Source of the DNA: Tyto alba
Taxonomy: Eukaryota; Chordata; Aves; Strigiformes; Tytonidae
DNA length: 64,000 bases
Assembly: GCF_018691265.1 (NCBI RefSeq)
Contig: NW_024881277.1
Span: forward strand, 9,365,307 to 9,429,306
Reading direction: 5' to 3'
A program made the translations under genes and the position numbers. How positions within the stretch are numbered: position 1 is the first letter of the stretch; every line of letters starts with the position of its first letter. The notes beneath the pieces are model-generated. The model was given only the letters and a program-made list of their open reading frames with translations. It was not told where the DNA came from and searched no databases. This document shows positions 31,430 through 41,774 of this stretch, in pieces.

Positions 31430-31600
31430 GACCTTTGTTTTCAAGAGATTCCCCAGTGGGTGGGTTATTAATGGGTCAGTTGTCCACGGGAAAGCCGGGT
31501 GTTGTTGTGCTCCCTGGTGTCATTTATGCAGATTAAACAGGTCAAATCCAAATTATGGCATATGCATTACAACCACTGATAACTGTTCCAAAAGGTAGTA
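31430..31600 (+). pseudogene. ERV-D dUTPase fragment
   Basis: Frame with SPVGGLLMGQLSTGKAGVVV and LPGVIYADYTGQIQIMAY then VPKGSKTAQ: the dUTPase core blocks, in the same order as in ERV-B and ERV-F. The protease that should follow is absent. Confidence 0.75.
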
Positions 31601-31749
31601 AAACTGCTCAAACTGTTGCTTAGAGTCAAAACATCCGTTGCATCAATCACTTCTGAATGGTCCTTCCGACATTCAAGGAGACACAGGTTTTGGGTCAACA
31701 GTATACGGCATGTTTCTAACACTTGATTTAAATCAGCAACCACAGCAAA

Positions 31750-31852
31750 GTCTTGTAATCAGTGGATGGTTAGCTAGCTTATTAAAAGAAGGCCTTCACC
31801 TGCTTATTTATTGTCTGCTTATATTTTTAGCTGTCTGTCTTTGTATTTCATG
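31750..31852 (+). pseudogene. ERV-D Env C-terminal anchor remnant
   Basis: GWLASLLKEGLHLLIYCLLI and following FLAVCLCIS form a hydrophobic anchor preceded by a W-x-x-x-L block, like the end of ERV-F Env at about 41060-41160. Only the last 35 or so residues remain. Confidence 0.6.
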
Positions 31853-31899
31853 AATATGAAAAGGGCTGACAAAGGTCATGAATCAAGTCTGGATTGTCC

Positions 31900-31915
31900 A
31901 AAAAGAAAAAGGGGG
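31900..31915 (+). other. ERV-D terminal polypurine tract
   Basis: AAAAAGAAAAAGGGGG followed by ATA and the LTR start TG at 31919. This primes plus-strand DNA synthesis in retroviruses. Confidence 0.85.
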
Positions 31916-31918
31916 ATA

Positions 31919-32337
31919 TGTAGTAGAATTTCTGACAGAGAATGGCCACGATATTTTGTTGCGGGGTTTGGACAATCCAGGCCTGAGATCAGACTGCTAA
32001 CAACAGCTGTGTTATGAGAATGACCTTGAAGGGCTGTGTTGTGAGGAACTGTATCTGTTGAGTAAAGATAAATGAGGAATTTCCCCAGCTATGTATCTGG
32101 CTAAGCTAAGCACAAGTATGCAGCAAACCACAAGATGCTTGCCTATCACAGTTTCCCTTTGGGTGCGTGATAAGTTGTTTATGACCAATAATCAAGGGGT
32201 ACGGGGCGTGTGAACAGCGGGTGCTTGCTGTGCAAAGGATATAACCCAGCGATTCGGGCAATAAAGGGGGACGACATGTAGCCGCATCGGTGTGATTGTC
32301 GTTACTCGGGCCACTCTCCGTATTGGGACCCTCTTCA
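31919..32337 (+). mobile_element. ERV-D 3' LTR (419 bp)
   Basis: Starts TGTAGTAGAATTTCTGACAG, ends GACCCTCTTCA. TATAA 32240-32244 and AATAAA 32260-32265, again only about 20 bases apart. Confidence 0.92.
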
Positions 32338-33545
32338 GGTTTTTACCTGTATTTCTCCATAGGACTGGTGACTGTATGACCTGCAGTGTTAACAAAGACA
32401 GAATTACTTCTGGTTTGTGCTTTTATTCTGCTTCTCCTATGTTCTTTTGACTTCAAAGATGTAACGAGGCTCTTTGGAGGAGCTCTTTGCTACTGAAATT
32501 GTGCAAATAAACTGGTTATTTGTGTGGGTTAATAGGTTAATTGTCAGTTCTATCTCTGATTTTCAGCTTCTTTACTGCCTGAAAGGTGACAAAATGAGGC
32601 AAAAAAATCCAGAAGCATTTCATTTTTCTTTCTAAATCTCTTTTCTCTAGGCTTCTGAAATGTATTTATGTACAGGCCTCCGTCCTAACGAAGGACGCTT
32701 TGAGGGTCCTGGGGTAGTCTGCTATTCCCTTGTTTCACATGAAATTAAGGGCTGTGATTTACTACAATGACCTGAGTGCCTGAGTACTCTCATTTACAGC
32801 TAGATTTTTATTTTTGTTTTGTTTGTTTTTTTTTTTTTTTTGGGGGGGGGGAGGGTAGGGTGTGTTTGTGCCTCCTCTGGGTGCTTTAGTTATGCTAACA
32901 TCCTGCTGTATATGTGAGGGATGGGCTGGTGTCACAGAGCTCACAGTGATGGGCAGTGGAGTTACTGGGTGGAATTAAAGGAGTAGGTAATTTTGCTTTG
33001 CCTATTTGGTTTTCTTTCCCCTAGACGCTGACGTCTTTTGCTTTTCAGTGAGTGAAGAAGGGGTACTAATTTTTTTTTTTTTTTTTTTTTTAATTACCTG
33101 TTACATGTATTTATTTTAGATTTGCTTATCTGGAGTCATGGTAGAGGGCATGGAGCGGAAAGGCCCAGTCAGCATTAGAGGCTTTTGGACAGACTCTGAA
33201 ATGATGACTGTCACAACTCGCTGCTCAGCATTCTGAGGAAATAATAATTTTCTTCCTGAAATTCAGGATGTACACTCAAGCCATTTCTGTTATAAAGGGA
33301 AACGTATTCAAGAGCCCAGAGCTGTAGACCTCAATCTACCATGACAAGGGGATATGCAACCTGGCTCCCCCTTGCTTGTTTCCATCCTTCCCCCCGTAGC
33401 ATTTTTGACATGCACCTGCTGTCCTTCTCTCTTTGCTGTAATTTTGTACATGTCCTTGTGGCAATTAATGGTGGACATAAATAGAACATGTTGAGAGTTT
33501 TGCTTTGTAGCTAGAGTTTTTTAATTTTTCTTTAACAGATGCTGT
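32338..33545. other. Unassigned; poly(T) runs
   Basis: No gene or known repeat. Poly(T)/poly(G) at 32818-32852 and poly(T) at 33069-33091. I could not extend ERV-E into it. Confidence 0.45.
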
Positions 33546-35165
33546 TTAGGGTGCCTGTTCAACTGTGAAATTAGGATTTATTTCTTGATCACCTGTGGGG
33601 GCAGTAGCTACTCGCTCGTGGAGAGCAGCTACTCCGCCAACCCCTACCTTGGCCCTAACATGAATATACCATTTCCAATTTATGATACTCCACTCTTGAG
33701 CGTGCCCAATTTGATGGGTTTTAGGAGAGCTTTTAACCCATTTCATGATAAGAATTTCAGGACGAAGGGACACTTCATGTCCTATTGGAAGCTCTTCTGT
33801 TTCTACACAATGCCCAATAACATGCTAACAGCTGTTTCTCAAAAGGCATGTAATTGTTTCCTGCCTCTGGCAGATTTCATCCCCAAAAACCTAAGGGAAC
33901 CTTTTTCTTTCCCTGTTTTTGCCAACTGGCATGTAATCCATTTACTGACACATTTAACTCCACTTCTCCCTCCTGCACTGCCAACAGATCTGGGGACTTT
34001 TGAATAGCTTCTTTTGCTGACTCAAAAGCAGCTTGCTGTTCATTCCCCCATTCACACTCATATTTTTTTTCTTGTTACTTTATACAAAGGACTCAGAATC
34101 TGTCCTAAATGGGGAATAGGCTGCCACCAAAAGCCAAACAATCCAATAAATCTCCGTGCCTCATTTTTATTTTGTGGTTCTGCAAAATCCAAAATTTTCT
34201 GTTGAGCTTTGGGTAATATTTCCCCATGCCCACAATGCCATTGAATTCCTAAAACTTTTACCATTTGGGACTGTTCTTGAATCTTGTTAGGATTAATTTC
34301 CCAACCTTTCTGTCTCATATGATCTACCACCTGTTCAAGTATTTGTTGCCCTTACTTCTCATCATTTCCCTGAATTAGGATACCATCAATACAATGCACT
34401 ATTTGCATATGAGGAGGCAGTTTTATCTCATCCAGATGCTCAGCCACTGTCCGATGGCAAACGGCTGGACTGTGCAGCCATCCCTGAGGCAATCTGGTAA
34501 AGGTACACTGTTGTCCCTGCCAGGTGAAGGCAAATTGGTCCCAAGGCTCCTCTGCAATTGGGATAATGAAAATGGCATTAGCTAAATCTATTACAGCAGA
34601 CCAAGTCCCTGAATGCTTTTGAACCTTTTCTATTAAAGTAATAGTATCTGGTACAGCTGCTGTAAGCGGTGGGGTGTGTTTATTTAATTCCCTAAAATCT
34701 ACTGTCACTCTCCATGACCCATCACTTTTCTCGACAGGCCATACCGGATTGTTCCAAGCTGTGGTAGCTGTGGTAACTGGTTTCAATACTCCTGCATCTA
34801 ATAAATCTTTAACTGTCTGTGATATCTCCTCATGCCCTCCTGGAATTCTATATTGTTTCATAGTCACTAATTTAGTAGCAGCAGGAATCTGTACAGGAGG
34901 CATTTTCACTTTTCCTACTAAAATTGTTCTAATACTGATATGATTTTTCACCCCAAACTGGTACTGACCCTCTGGGAGATTCAAAGTTAGTCCCTCCAAA
35001 ACGTCTATTCCGATTATGTATTCAGGAATGGGGACAATCATGACTGAATACAGTCATTTTGGGAGGTTTCCTATTTTCATTTCAATTTGAGTTTGTACAG
35101 CTTCAATTTGTTTCCCTCCCAGACCTGTAATAATTACAGGTTGTCCTTTAAATTTCTTCGGATTC
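33546..35165 (-). pseudogene. ERV-E: ERV-L-like protease/RT fragment
   Basis: On the minus strand the protease tail (IGIDVLEGLTLNLPEGQYQF) leads to an RT frame (35041-34352): WRVTVDFRELNKHTPPLTAA, WSAVIDLANAIFIIPI (catalytic Asp), LPQGWLHSPAVCH. The catalytic Y-x-D-D is replaced by CIDG (34393-34382), so it is dead. 34330-34058 continues with KVLGIQWHCGHGEILPKAQQ (thumb/connection) and ARRFIGLFGFW. A last stretch (33773-33546) may reach toward RNase H. The FRELNKHTPPLTAAVPD and LANAIF blocks are typical of class III ERV-L. Both ends are truncated; the 5' end meets ERV-F at about 35165. Confidence 0.88.
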
Positions 35166-35494
35166 CCGTATATCAAGGCCCCCAGGCTATGTTGGTAGAA
35201 GCAGTTCAGGAGTTAGGGAGGGACCTGATTCAGGCCCAGCACGAAGCCTTTGCAGCCCTAGCCCCATTACATCCATCTGAGAAGCAACAGCAACCACCGA
35301 CGCGGCGCTGTCCCAAATGTTTTCGATGCGGGCAAGAAGGACACATTCGACGAGAATGCCCTGTTCGACGAGTCTGGTGCGGGAAGTGCAACATGAATAG
35401 CCATAACACCAGTGCATGTGGGCGATCGGGAAACACCCAAATGAGCGCGACGGGCTGCCGCGCAACGACAACAGTGGCAGCCCCTGCAAGCTAG
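35166..35494 (+). pseudogene. ERV-F gag 3' end (nucleocapsid)
   Basis: After AMLVEAVQELGRDLIQAQHE (capsid end/spacer) come two zinc knuckles of the form CX2CX4HX4C: CFRCGQEGHIRREC (35318-35359) and CGKCNMNSHNTSAC (35378-35419). Nucleocapsid binds and packages viral RNA. The frame ends at 35494 in a glutamine-rich tail that overlaps the next frame's upstream part, as expected before a frameshift into pro. Everything upstream is replaced by ERV-E. Confidence 0.88.
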
Positions 35495-35593
35495 ACAACA
35501 GCCTGATACTGCCTCAGCAACAAGTTCCAGCATCTGCCAACAAGAATCCGTTCCTGCGAGTGCCTCCAGCCAGCCACAAGAGGGAGCCTCGGC

Positions 35594-36328
35594 TTGGACC
35601 TGGCGACAGCAATAGATGTTACACTGATCGATCAACAACCGCAAAGGATTGCAACTAAGGTTACGGGCCCAGTAATTAATGGACAGCCACAAGGTGCTTT
35701 ACTAATTGGGCGATCATCAAGCAGCATTAAAGGACTGTTTATTCTGCCAGGAATTATTGATGCTGACTTTACTGGGACTATATGCATAATGGTACAGACT
35801 TTATTTCCCCCAATTCATTTTCCAGCAAACAGCAAAATTGCTCAATTAGTGCCTCTGCCCCAACTGACCAAAGAGATGGAGGCCTCCCCCACGGTTACCA
35901 AGGGAACCGCTGGCTTTGGATCAACAGGAGATTTGGCTCTGTTAACTATGGCAATGAATAGCTGTCCAGTGACCGACGTTACCTTCTGCTCGAATGGGAC
36001 ACAGATTTGCCTTACTGTATTATTGGATACTGGAGCCGACCTCACCATTGTGGACAATAACCATTGGCCACCCAACTGGCCTTTGATACCTATGTCTCGT
36101 GGGGTTGAAGGAGTTGGGGGACACTCATCAGTGATGTGCAACAGAGAGCATATTAGAGTAATCATAGATGGGAGAGTCGCGAATACGTATGTAACAGTTA
36201 TGCCTCTGCCTCAAGGAGTTTATGGCCTAATTGGTCGTGATGTGCTGGACCAGATTGGTGTCATCCTGACTACCAGCGATCCTTTTCAGCTACGGTCACT
36301 GCTTCTAAAGCTTTCCCGATCCCGTTGA
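35594..36328 (+). CDS. ERV-F dUTPase-protease frame (open, 244 aa)
   Basis: Like the ERV-B frame, this one is uninterrupted. dUTPase blocks: [35 protein letters not shown] and [13 protein letters not shown]. Protease blocks: [15 protein letters not shown] (DTGAD at 36026-36040) and [17 protein letters not shown]. It differs from ERV-B by scattered substitutions and one residue of length near VTGPV. The first ATG is only a convention; a Gag-Pro product would arise by frameshift. The frame overlaps the start of the next one by four bases (ATGA-like overlap at 36325), but this is a property of the first ATG downstream rather than proof of initiation. Confidence 0.85.
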   Translation: MDLATAIDVTLIDQQPQRIATKVTGPVINGQPQGALLIGRSSSSIKGLFILPGIIDADFTGTICIMVQTLFPPIHFPANSKIAQLVPLPQLTKEMEASPTVTKGTAGFGSTGDLALLTMAMNSCPVTDVTFCSNGTQICLTVLLDTGADLTIVDNNHWPPNWPLIPMSRGVEGVGGHSSVMCNREHIRVIIDGRVANTYVTVMPLPQGVYGLIGRDVLDQIGVILTTSDPFQLRSLLLKLSRSR

Positions 36329-37299
36329 AGTGGTTATCAGACACCCTGGTTTGGATCAAGCAGTGGCCGTTGAAAAAGGAAAGCCTTGCAGCAGCGCATC
36401 AACTAATTGAGAACAGCTGTCTCAGGGACATTTACAATTGTCCACTAGCCCGTGGAATACACCATATTCATTGTCCGAAAAAGTCAGGGAAATTTCGCCT
36501 CCTCCATGATCTGCGTGCGGTAAATGCGCAGATGCAGCCCATGGGAGCCCTCCAGCCCGGGCTGCCCAATCCATCTATGCTGCCTGAACACTGGCATCTA
36601 CTCATTGTTGATCTGAAAGACTGCTTCTTTACCATCCAACTGCATCCAGAGGATACACAGCTTTGCCTTCACCCTCCCATCGATTAATCGTGAAGCACCG
36701 GCTCAGTGATTTGAGTGGACAGTATTGCCACAAGGAATGAAGAACAGTCCAACACTCTGTCAACTGTTTGTAAACAATGCCTTACTACCTGTCAGAATTG
36801 TCTGGCCTACTGCAATTATATATCATTATATGGATGACATTCTGATTGCTCAAGAATGCCCTTTCTCTGACCAGCAACGTTCCTTTTTGACTCACGCTCT
36901 TCAAAAGGAAGGCCTTGTTATTGCTCCTGAAAAGGTTAAATCTTCGGCACTGTGGAAATACCTTGGGTGGCTGATAACAGACTCACAAATACAACCACAG
37001 AAATTACAGATACAGCTTGATGTCCGTACCTTACATGATGCACAGAAGTTGCTTGGAGACCTACAATGGCTTCGCCCTGTGGTAGGAATTGCCAATGATG
37101 AATTGGATGTCCTCTGACCCTTACTCCAGGGGGTTGATCCCGCTCGCCCGGTGCACTTATCAGAGGAACAACGATCAACCCTGTCCCGAATTGCAGACTA
37201 CGTTACCCAGCGATGGGTTGACCGCCGAGATCCCCGGCTACCGGTAGACCTCACCATCTTAAATGGCCCATCCCAGCTCATCGGCATTAACTCAACACC

Positions 37300-37314
37300 A
37301 AAAGAAAAAGGGGG
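37300..37314 (+). other. Internal (candidate central) polypurine tract in ERV-F pol
   Basis: AAAAGAAAAAGGGGG followed by GATA. It is nearly the same as the ERV-D terminal tract with its following bases, and identical to the ERV-B internal tract. It lies in the RT connection region, about 3.9 kb before the terminal tract. Confidence 0.6.
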
Positions 37315-38466
37315 ATAAGGTCAAGGTACTGGAAGCGGTATACACAAGGCTACAAAAACTGGAGAACCTAGCAGAATTAATTAGAAAGGGCCGAACTCGC
37401 ATCCTGCAGATTACGGGATCTGAACCGGGCAGCATACGTCTCCCCATCAAGAGGGAGATGCTTGAATGGTGCATCAGACAATCGGACGAATTGCAAGCCA
37501 GCCTGCTAACTGCAGCTCAGGATATAGCAGTGACCCCAATCAAATCGCCAGTACTGCAATGGGTGAGCCAACACGACTGGATCATGCCTTCCAAACGCAG
37601 TGAGACGCCTCTATCAAACACCATTACTGCTTTCACTGATGCTGGAAAGAAATCTAAGCGTGCCGCCGTCACCTGGTTGGAGGATAAATTATGGCACCAC
37701 CATGTTTTGTCAGCTATTCCAGGGGACTCATTGCAAACGCTTGAACTGTCAGCAGTGGTTTGGGTCATCCTTTGATGGCATGATCAACGTCTCAATGTAG
37801 TAACTGATTCTTTATATGCTGCAGGAGTCCTACACCGTATAGAAGATGCACGACTCAGGGACTCAAAAAATCCCAGATTAAATGAACTATTTTGCCGACT
37901 TCAATCTGCTTTGCAACAGCGCCAGAATCCGTATGCAGTCATTCGTATAAGAAGTCATATGTGGTCCCAAGGACTAGGGGAAGGGAATCAAAGAGCAGAC
38001 CGACTCGTCACCCTAACAGTGCCACTCAGCAACTTTGTCAAGGCCCACGAGGCTCGTGCTACTTTCCATCAGAATGCAAAAGGCCTGAAAAAACAGTTTA
38101 ATATAACCACTGAAGAAGCAAAGGGATTGTAAGAGCCTGCCCAGAGTGCAGCCATCATGGTCCTGGCCTGGGAGTCGGAGTTAACCCCCGAGGATTGGGC
38201 CCCTGTGACCTCTGGCAGATGGATGTGACGCATGTCCCAGAGTTTGGTCGGTTAAGATATCTGCACGTCACAACTGACACATACAGCCCGTTTGTATGGG
38301 CCACGCCCCAGACAGGCGAAAAGGTATTGCACGTAGTACGCCATTTGACGAGCTGCTTCGCTGTCATGGGGGTTCCACAGAAGATAAAAACGGACAATGG
38401 TCGGGCTTATATTACTGAAAAAATGAGAAAGTTCTGTCAGAGCTGGGGGTTGTACACATGACAGGT

Positions 38467-39527
38467 TGTCGTGGTTTAGGCCTGATTGTCAGCCAACCAC
38501 AATGCAGCAGCTCTCTCTCCCTTCCCCTCCGGCAATGAGAAGGGACAGAGAGCCAGGCTTGGGGTTCAAGATAGGACTGGGATGGGGAAAAATCACCCTT
38601 TTATGATCACGAGCAAAAGGCAGACTCGTTAGGGGAAGGAAAAACCCATATATTTATTACAGACACTAACAACACATAACAGAGTAGGACAGTGAGAAGC
38701 ATTGCCACATCTTGAGAACACCTTCCCCCCACCCCTCCCTTCTTCCCGGGCTCAGCTCTGCTCCCGATATCTCTACCTCCTCCCCCAGTGGTGCAGGGGC
38801 AGGGAATGGGGGGTGCAGTCAGCGCTGCCACTCCTTCATCTTTGGTGAGGGGAGTGTCTGAAACTTGTTCCCCCTGCTCCATCGTGGTCCCCCTCTCACA
38901 GGAGACAGTCCTCCACAAACTTTCTCCGACTTGAATTCCTCCCATGGGCTGCAGCGTTCCCCACACTGCTCCGTCATGGGTCACTAACTTGCTCTGACTG
39001 GATTCTCTCCCACGGCTGCAGCCCTTCCTGAGCTGCTCTGGCGTGGGACTCCCCCCATGCTGCAATCCTCCCAGCACTGAATTACAGCAGCAGGGCTACC
39101 TTTTCCCATGAGACCCCGGCCTTCTTCGGGCACAGAACCTTGATTATGCCGAGCAGGAGCAACAGGCCATAAATCAATGTCTGCTCCACTGTAGATCTTC
39201 ATGGGTGGCAGCGGGGGGCCGCCCTGCCGTCTCACCACAGGATACAGGGGGCTCTCTGCTCCGGCACACCTCCCCCCCCTTTCTTCCTCCGTTCCTCCAC
39301 TGACCTTGGTGTTTATGCAGCTGCAGCAACTCCTCCTCACAAGTCCGAATGCACATCACCACGTCCCTTCTTAAATATGTTTTGCAGAGGCGCAGCCGAT
39401 TGGCTCAATTTCCCAAACAGAATTGGAGCTGACGTGGAGCTGGGGGAGCTTCGAGAAGCTTCTCACAGGGGGCCGCCCCGATAGCCCCCTCCCTGCCACC
39501 AAAAGACTCCACCACTCACTCAGGACA
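38467..39527 (-). mobile_element. Solo LTR (about 1.06 kb) nested in ERV-F integrase
   Basis: Second copy of the element at 3892-4965, same strand. It starts TGTCGTGGTTTAGG and ends CAGGACA; flanks caggt (38462-38466) and cagtt (39528-39532) are a 5-bp target duplication with one change. TATTTAAG (39377-39370, minus) and AATAAA (38658-38653, minus) are conserved. It runs antisense to ERV-F and lies between the second Asp and the Glu of integrase. Confidence 0.88.
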
Positions 39528-39819
39528 CAGTTATTCCCCATTCTCCAACTGGGCAGGCTATAACTGAAAGATCACATCAGACAATTAAAATATATTTACA
39601 AAAATTCCACGACGTCAAAAATATCCAAGAGAGAGTAGCTAAGGCACTGTTTGTGATGAATTACCTTTGCATTTTTGGAGATTCAGATGTAGCGCCGGTT
39701 AAGAAACATTCTGACACCTCTGGGAACAACAAACCACAGGGCATGAAAGTCTATTATAGAGACCTATCCACAGGGAAGTGGGAGGGCCTGCTGAGTCCAG
39801 TTCCTTGGTAAGGGCTATA

Positions 39820-41250
39820 TGTGTGTTCTTACTCCCTCAGGCTCCCAGTGGATTCCTGCCAGGTGGACTAAGGCCGCTTTGGACGTTGGACACTCTGAAG
39901 TTCCAGACTGTTAAATTTCCTTGGGATAACTGAAGCAATGTGGTGGTTTGTTACTGGTTTTGGGGGCGCGAATTCGATTGGGGTTGGGATAAAGAGAACC
40001 GTGTTCGATCCAAGAGAAAATGTATGGGTAACATTAGGCTGAGCCGCAAACACTACCACCTTTTGCACTAGTCTCGCCACCCCAAGTGCGCCCTTTCTAA
40101 CATGCTTGGTAGGCATCCCCCTGAACAGTGCCAACTGGGGTTCTCTAAACCAAACACTTGCGGAATATGCCCAACGCTGGAACCAATCCAGGAACTGGTA
40201 TAGGGCTTTTGCATCAAACATGAGTAGCTGGTTTGACAAATATGATTCTTGGGCTAACCGCCTGCCCATTGGCCCACGCCCCCAGGAACTTGAACTAGTA
40301 GACTCACTGAATGCCTCTTACTGTGTTTTCCGAGATGCGTCTAAATACCCCTGCAGTGAAGGGAACCGGTACCCTTGCAAGGTCACAGTAGGAACTGAGG
40401 TATCCTCACAAGGCAGTAGCGCCTGTTGGGGAAATTGGTGTAAGTCAAACAGCCGAAACAGGCTGCATCCAACCCCTGGTACTACCACGCCCAGGAGGTT
40501 ACCTCCTGGCCTATTTCTCATTTGTGGTGATCGGGCATGGCAGGGGATCCCCTTCCGACCCACTGGAGGGCCCTGCACCTTTGGGCGTCTCAGTTTGGCC
40601 TTACCCCATCATCACCCTAATAAAACCATCCAGTCGGCGATATAGATGCGCACTAAAGACCCTCACTAATGCCTGTGATGACAATGTCAACTTATGGAAC
40701 AAATGGAAGCAATATTCTCTTCTTTCTTTGTCCCAGGTGCTTCTGCTGCCCAAGCGCACCGACAGTTAGAGAAATTATCTTGTGGGTGGTAAAACAGGCA
40801 AATCTTACCAGCACTGTACTTTCAGGCCTAGCCGAGGGTATGAACGAACTCCAGCATGCCATATTACAAATCGAATGGCCATTGATTTCCTACTCTTGGC
40901 GCATGGTCATGGCTGTGAGGATTTTGAGGGTATGTGTTGTATGGATTTGGAAGACAAATCGAGGTCAATTCATACGGAACTTAAACAGCTTGTAGAACAT
41001 ACCCAAAAGATAAAACAAGATGTGGGGTTCTTTGGACTAGACGGACTCACTAACTGGATGGGATTAGGTGGATGGTTAAAAGGCCTTTCCAAAGTTTGGT
41101 TCTTATTCTGATCTTTGTCATTATTGGGCTTGCATGTTTAAGTTGTGCTTTATCATGTATTAAGAAAATCTTTGAACAAACGTTGGGGCAGGCTCTGCTC
41201 GTACAAAAAGAAAAAGAGGGAACTATTGGAGAATGGCACAGAGACAAGGG
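39820..41250 (+). pseudogene. ERV-F env pseudogene with CX6CC transmembrane motif
   Basis: Env would bind and fuse with host membranes. SU is seen in 40106-40645 with possible N-glycosylation sites and the conserved [15 protein letters not shown] block. A frameshift follows near 40640. TM starts near 40740; after another shift at about 40870 comes the segment with CEDFEGMCC (40914-40940), the CX6CC motif of covalently linked SU-TM in alpha- and gamma-type Envs. GLGGWLKGLSKVW and a hydrophobic anchor follow at 41060-41160. At least three breaks stop translation; the SU start and signal peptide are unclear. The Env type contrasts with the beta-like pol. Confidence 0.85.
41205..41222 (+). other. 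ERV-F terminal polypurine tract
   Basis: AAAAAGAAAAAGAGGGAA, five bases before the LTR start at 41227. Confidence 0.85.
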
Positions 41251-41759
41251 TCATGAGCCCACCGAGCAGTTGTACGATCAGAGCCTGTTCTAAGGGCTGA
41301 TGCTGCCTCGCTGATGCTGGGCCTCACTAGGGTTTGTCTGCAGCTGCTCGCAGCTGCTGATACATGAAGAATGTCAAGGACACTTCGGCCTTGTGTATCG
41401 TGGTGTGTCAAAAACAAGTTAAGAGGAATTAGAAATAGTGGCCTCAGAAACTTCTTGTTATGGTAACGGTGGTCTGAGAAACTTTGTGTTATGGTACCGT
41501 TGTGTATTGAAAACAAGTTAAGAGGAATTAGAAATAGTGGCATGAGAAACTTAGTGTTATGAGAAGCTTGTGCTGTTAGCTAAGTAGGTGGACCGTGCGA
41601 ATACGACCTTTAGAGCTTAAGCCAATCAGCTAGTGACTAGTAGGCATAATAATTATCATTGTCTGTATAAATATATGTACCCTGGTCCAATAAAGATATA
41701 TGATGCTCTATCACCCACATTGAGTCCGTCTCGGCGTGTCATTCCTCCGTCGCTCCACA
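41227..41759 (+). mobile_element. ERV-F 3' LTR (533 bp)
   Basis: Starts TGGAGAATGGCACAG and ends GCTCCACA. Internal duplicated blocks AAACAAGTTAAGAGGAATTA at about 41411 and 41511. TATAAATA 41666-41673 and AATAAA 41689-41694. Matches the ERV-B 5' LTR throughout. The following bases are CAGGCATG; with no 5' LTR a target duplication cannot be tested. Confidence 0.92.
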
Positions 41760-41774
41760 CAGGCATGTGACAAT

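Larger units (their letters stand above)
28800..32337 (+). mobile_element. ERV-D: class II provirus with two LTRs, pol and most of env deleted
   Basis: LTRs at 28800-29207 and 31919-32337 are clearly paired. Between them are a leader, gag (from 29419), a dUTPase piece (31430-31600), a last bit of Env transmembrane anchor (about 31750-31852) and a polypurine tract (31900-31915). Protease, pol and most of env are gone. Flanks do not match: the 5' neighbour is the ERV-C LTR and the base string after 32337 (GGTTTTT) gives no target duplication. Confidence 0.9.
36325..39810 (+). pseudogene. ERV-F pol (RT-RNase H-integrase), broken, with nested LTR
   Basis: [18 protein letters not shown], then about 25 residues out of frame between two compensating indels (36408-36475), [26 protein letters not shown], a frameshift near 36660, a stop at about 36711, LPQGMKNSPTLCQ, and YMDD at 36827-36838. 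A TGA at 37115-37117 is shared with ERV-B. RNase H: AFTDAGKKSKRAAVTWLED and ELSAVVWV, then a stop. Integrase: the Zn region with H-E-A and CPEC (about 38045-38145), [13 protein letters not shown] (first Asp), KTDNGRAYI (second Asp), interruption by the solo LTR, then ITERSHQTI with the catalytic Glu (about 39560). It ends near 39810 with GLYVCSY-type text as env begins. Confidence 0.9.
35166..41759 (+). mobile_element. ERV-F: class II provirus lacking 5' LTR and most of gag
   Basis: Order: nucleocapsid (35166-35494), dUTPase-protease (35594-36328), RT, RNase H and integrase (36325-about 39810), env (about 39820-41250), polypurine tract (41205-41222) and 3' LTR (41227-41759). A solo LTR sits inside integrase. 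Same family as ERV-B. Env carries an alpha-type CX6CC motif although pol is beta-like. Stops and shifts in pol and env. Confidence 0.93.

Noticed and set aside
41227..41759. ERV-B and ERV-F as two halves of one inverted provirus
   Set aside because: Both contain dUTPase, protease, RT and RNase H, with differing mutations, so they are separate insertions.
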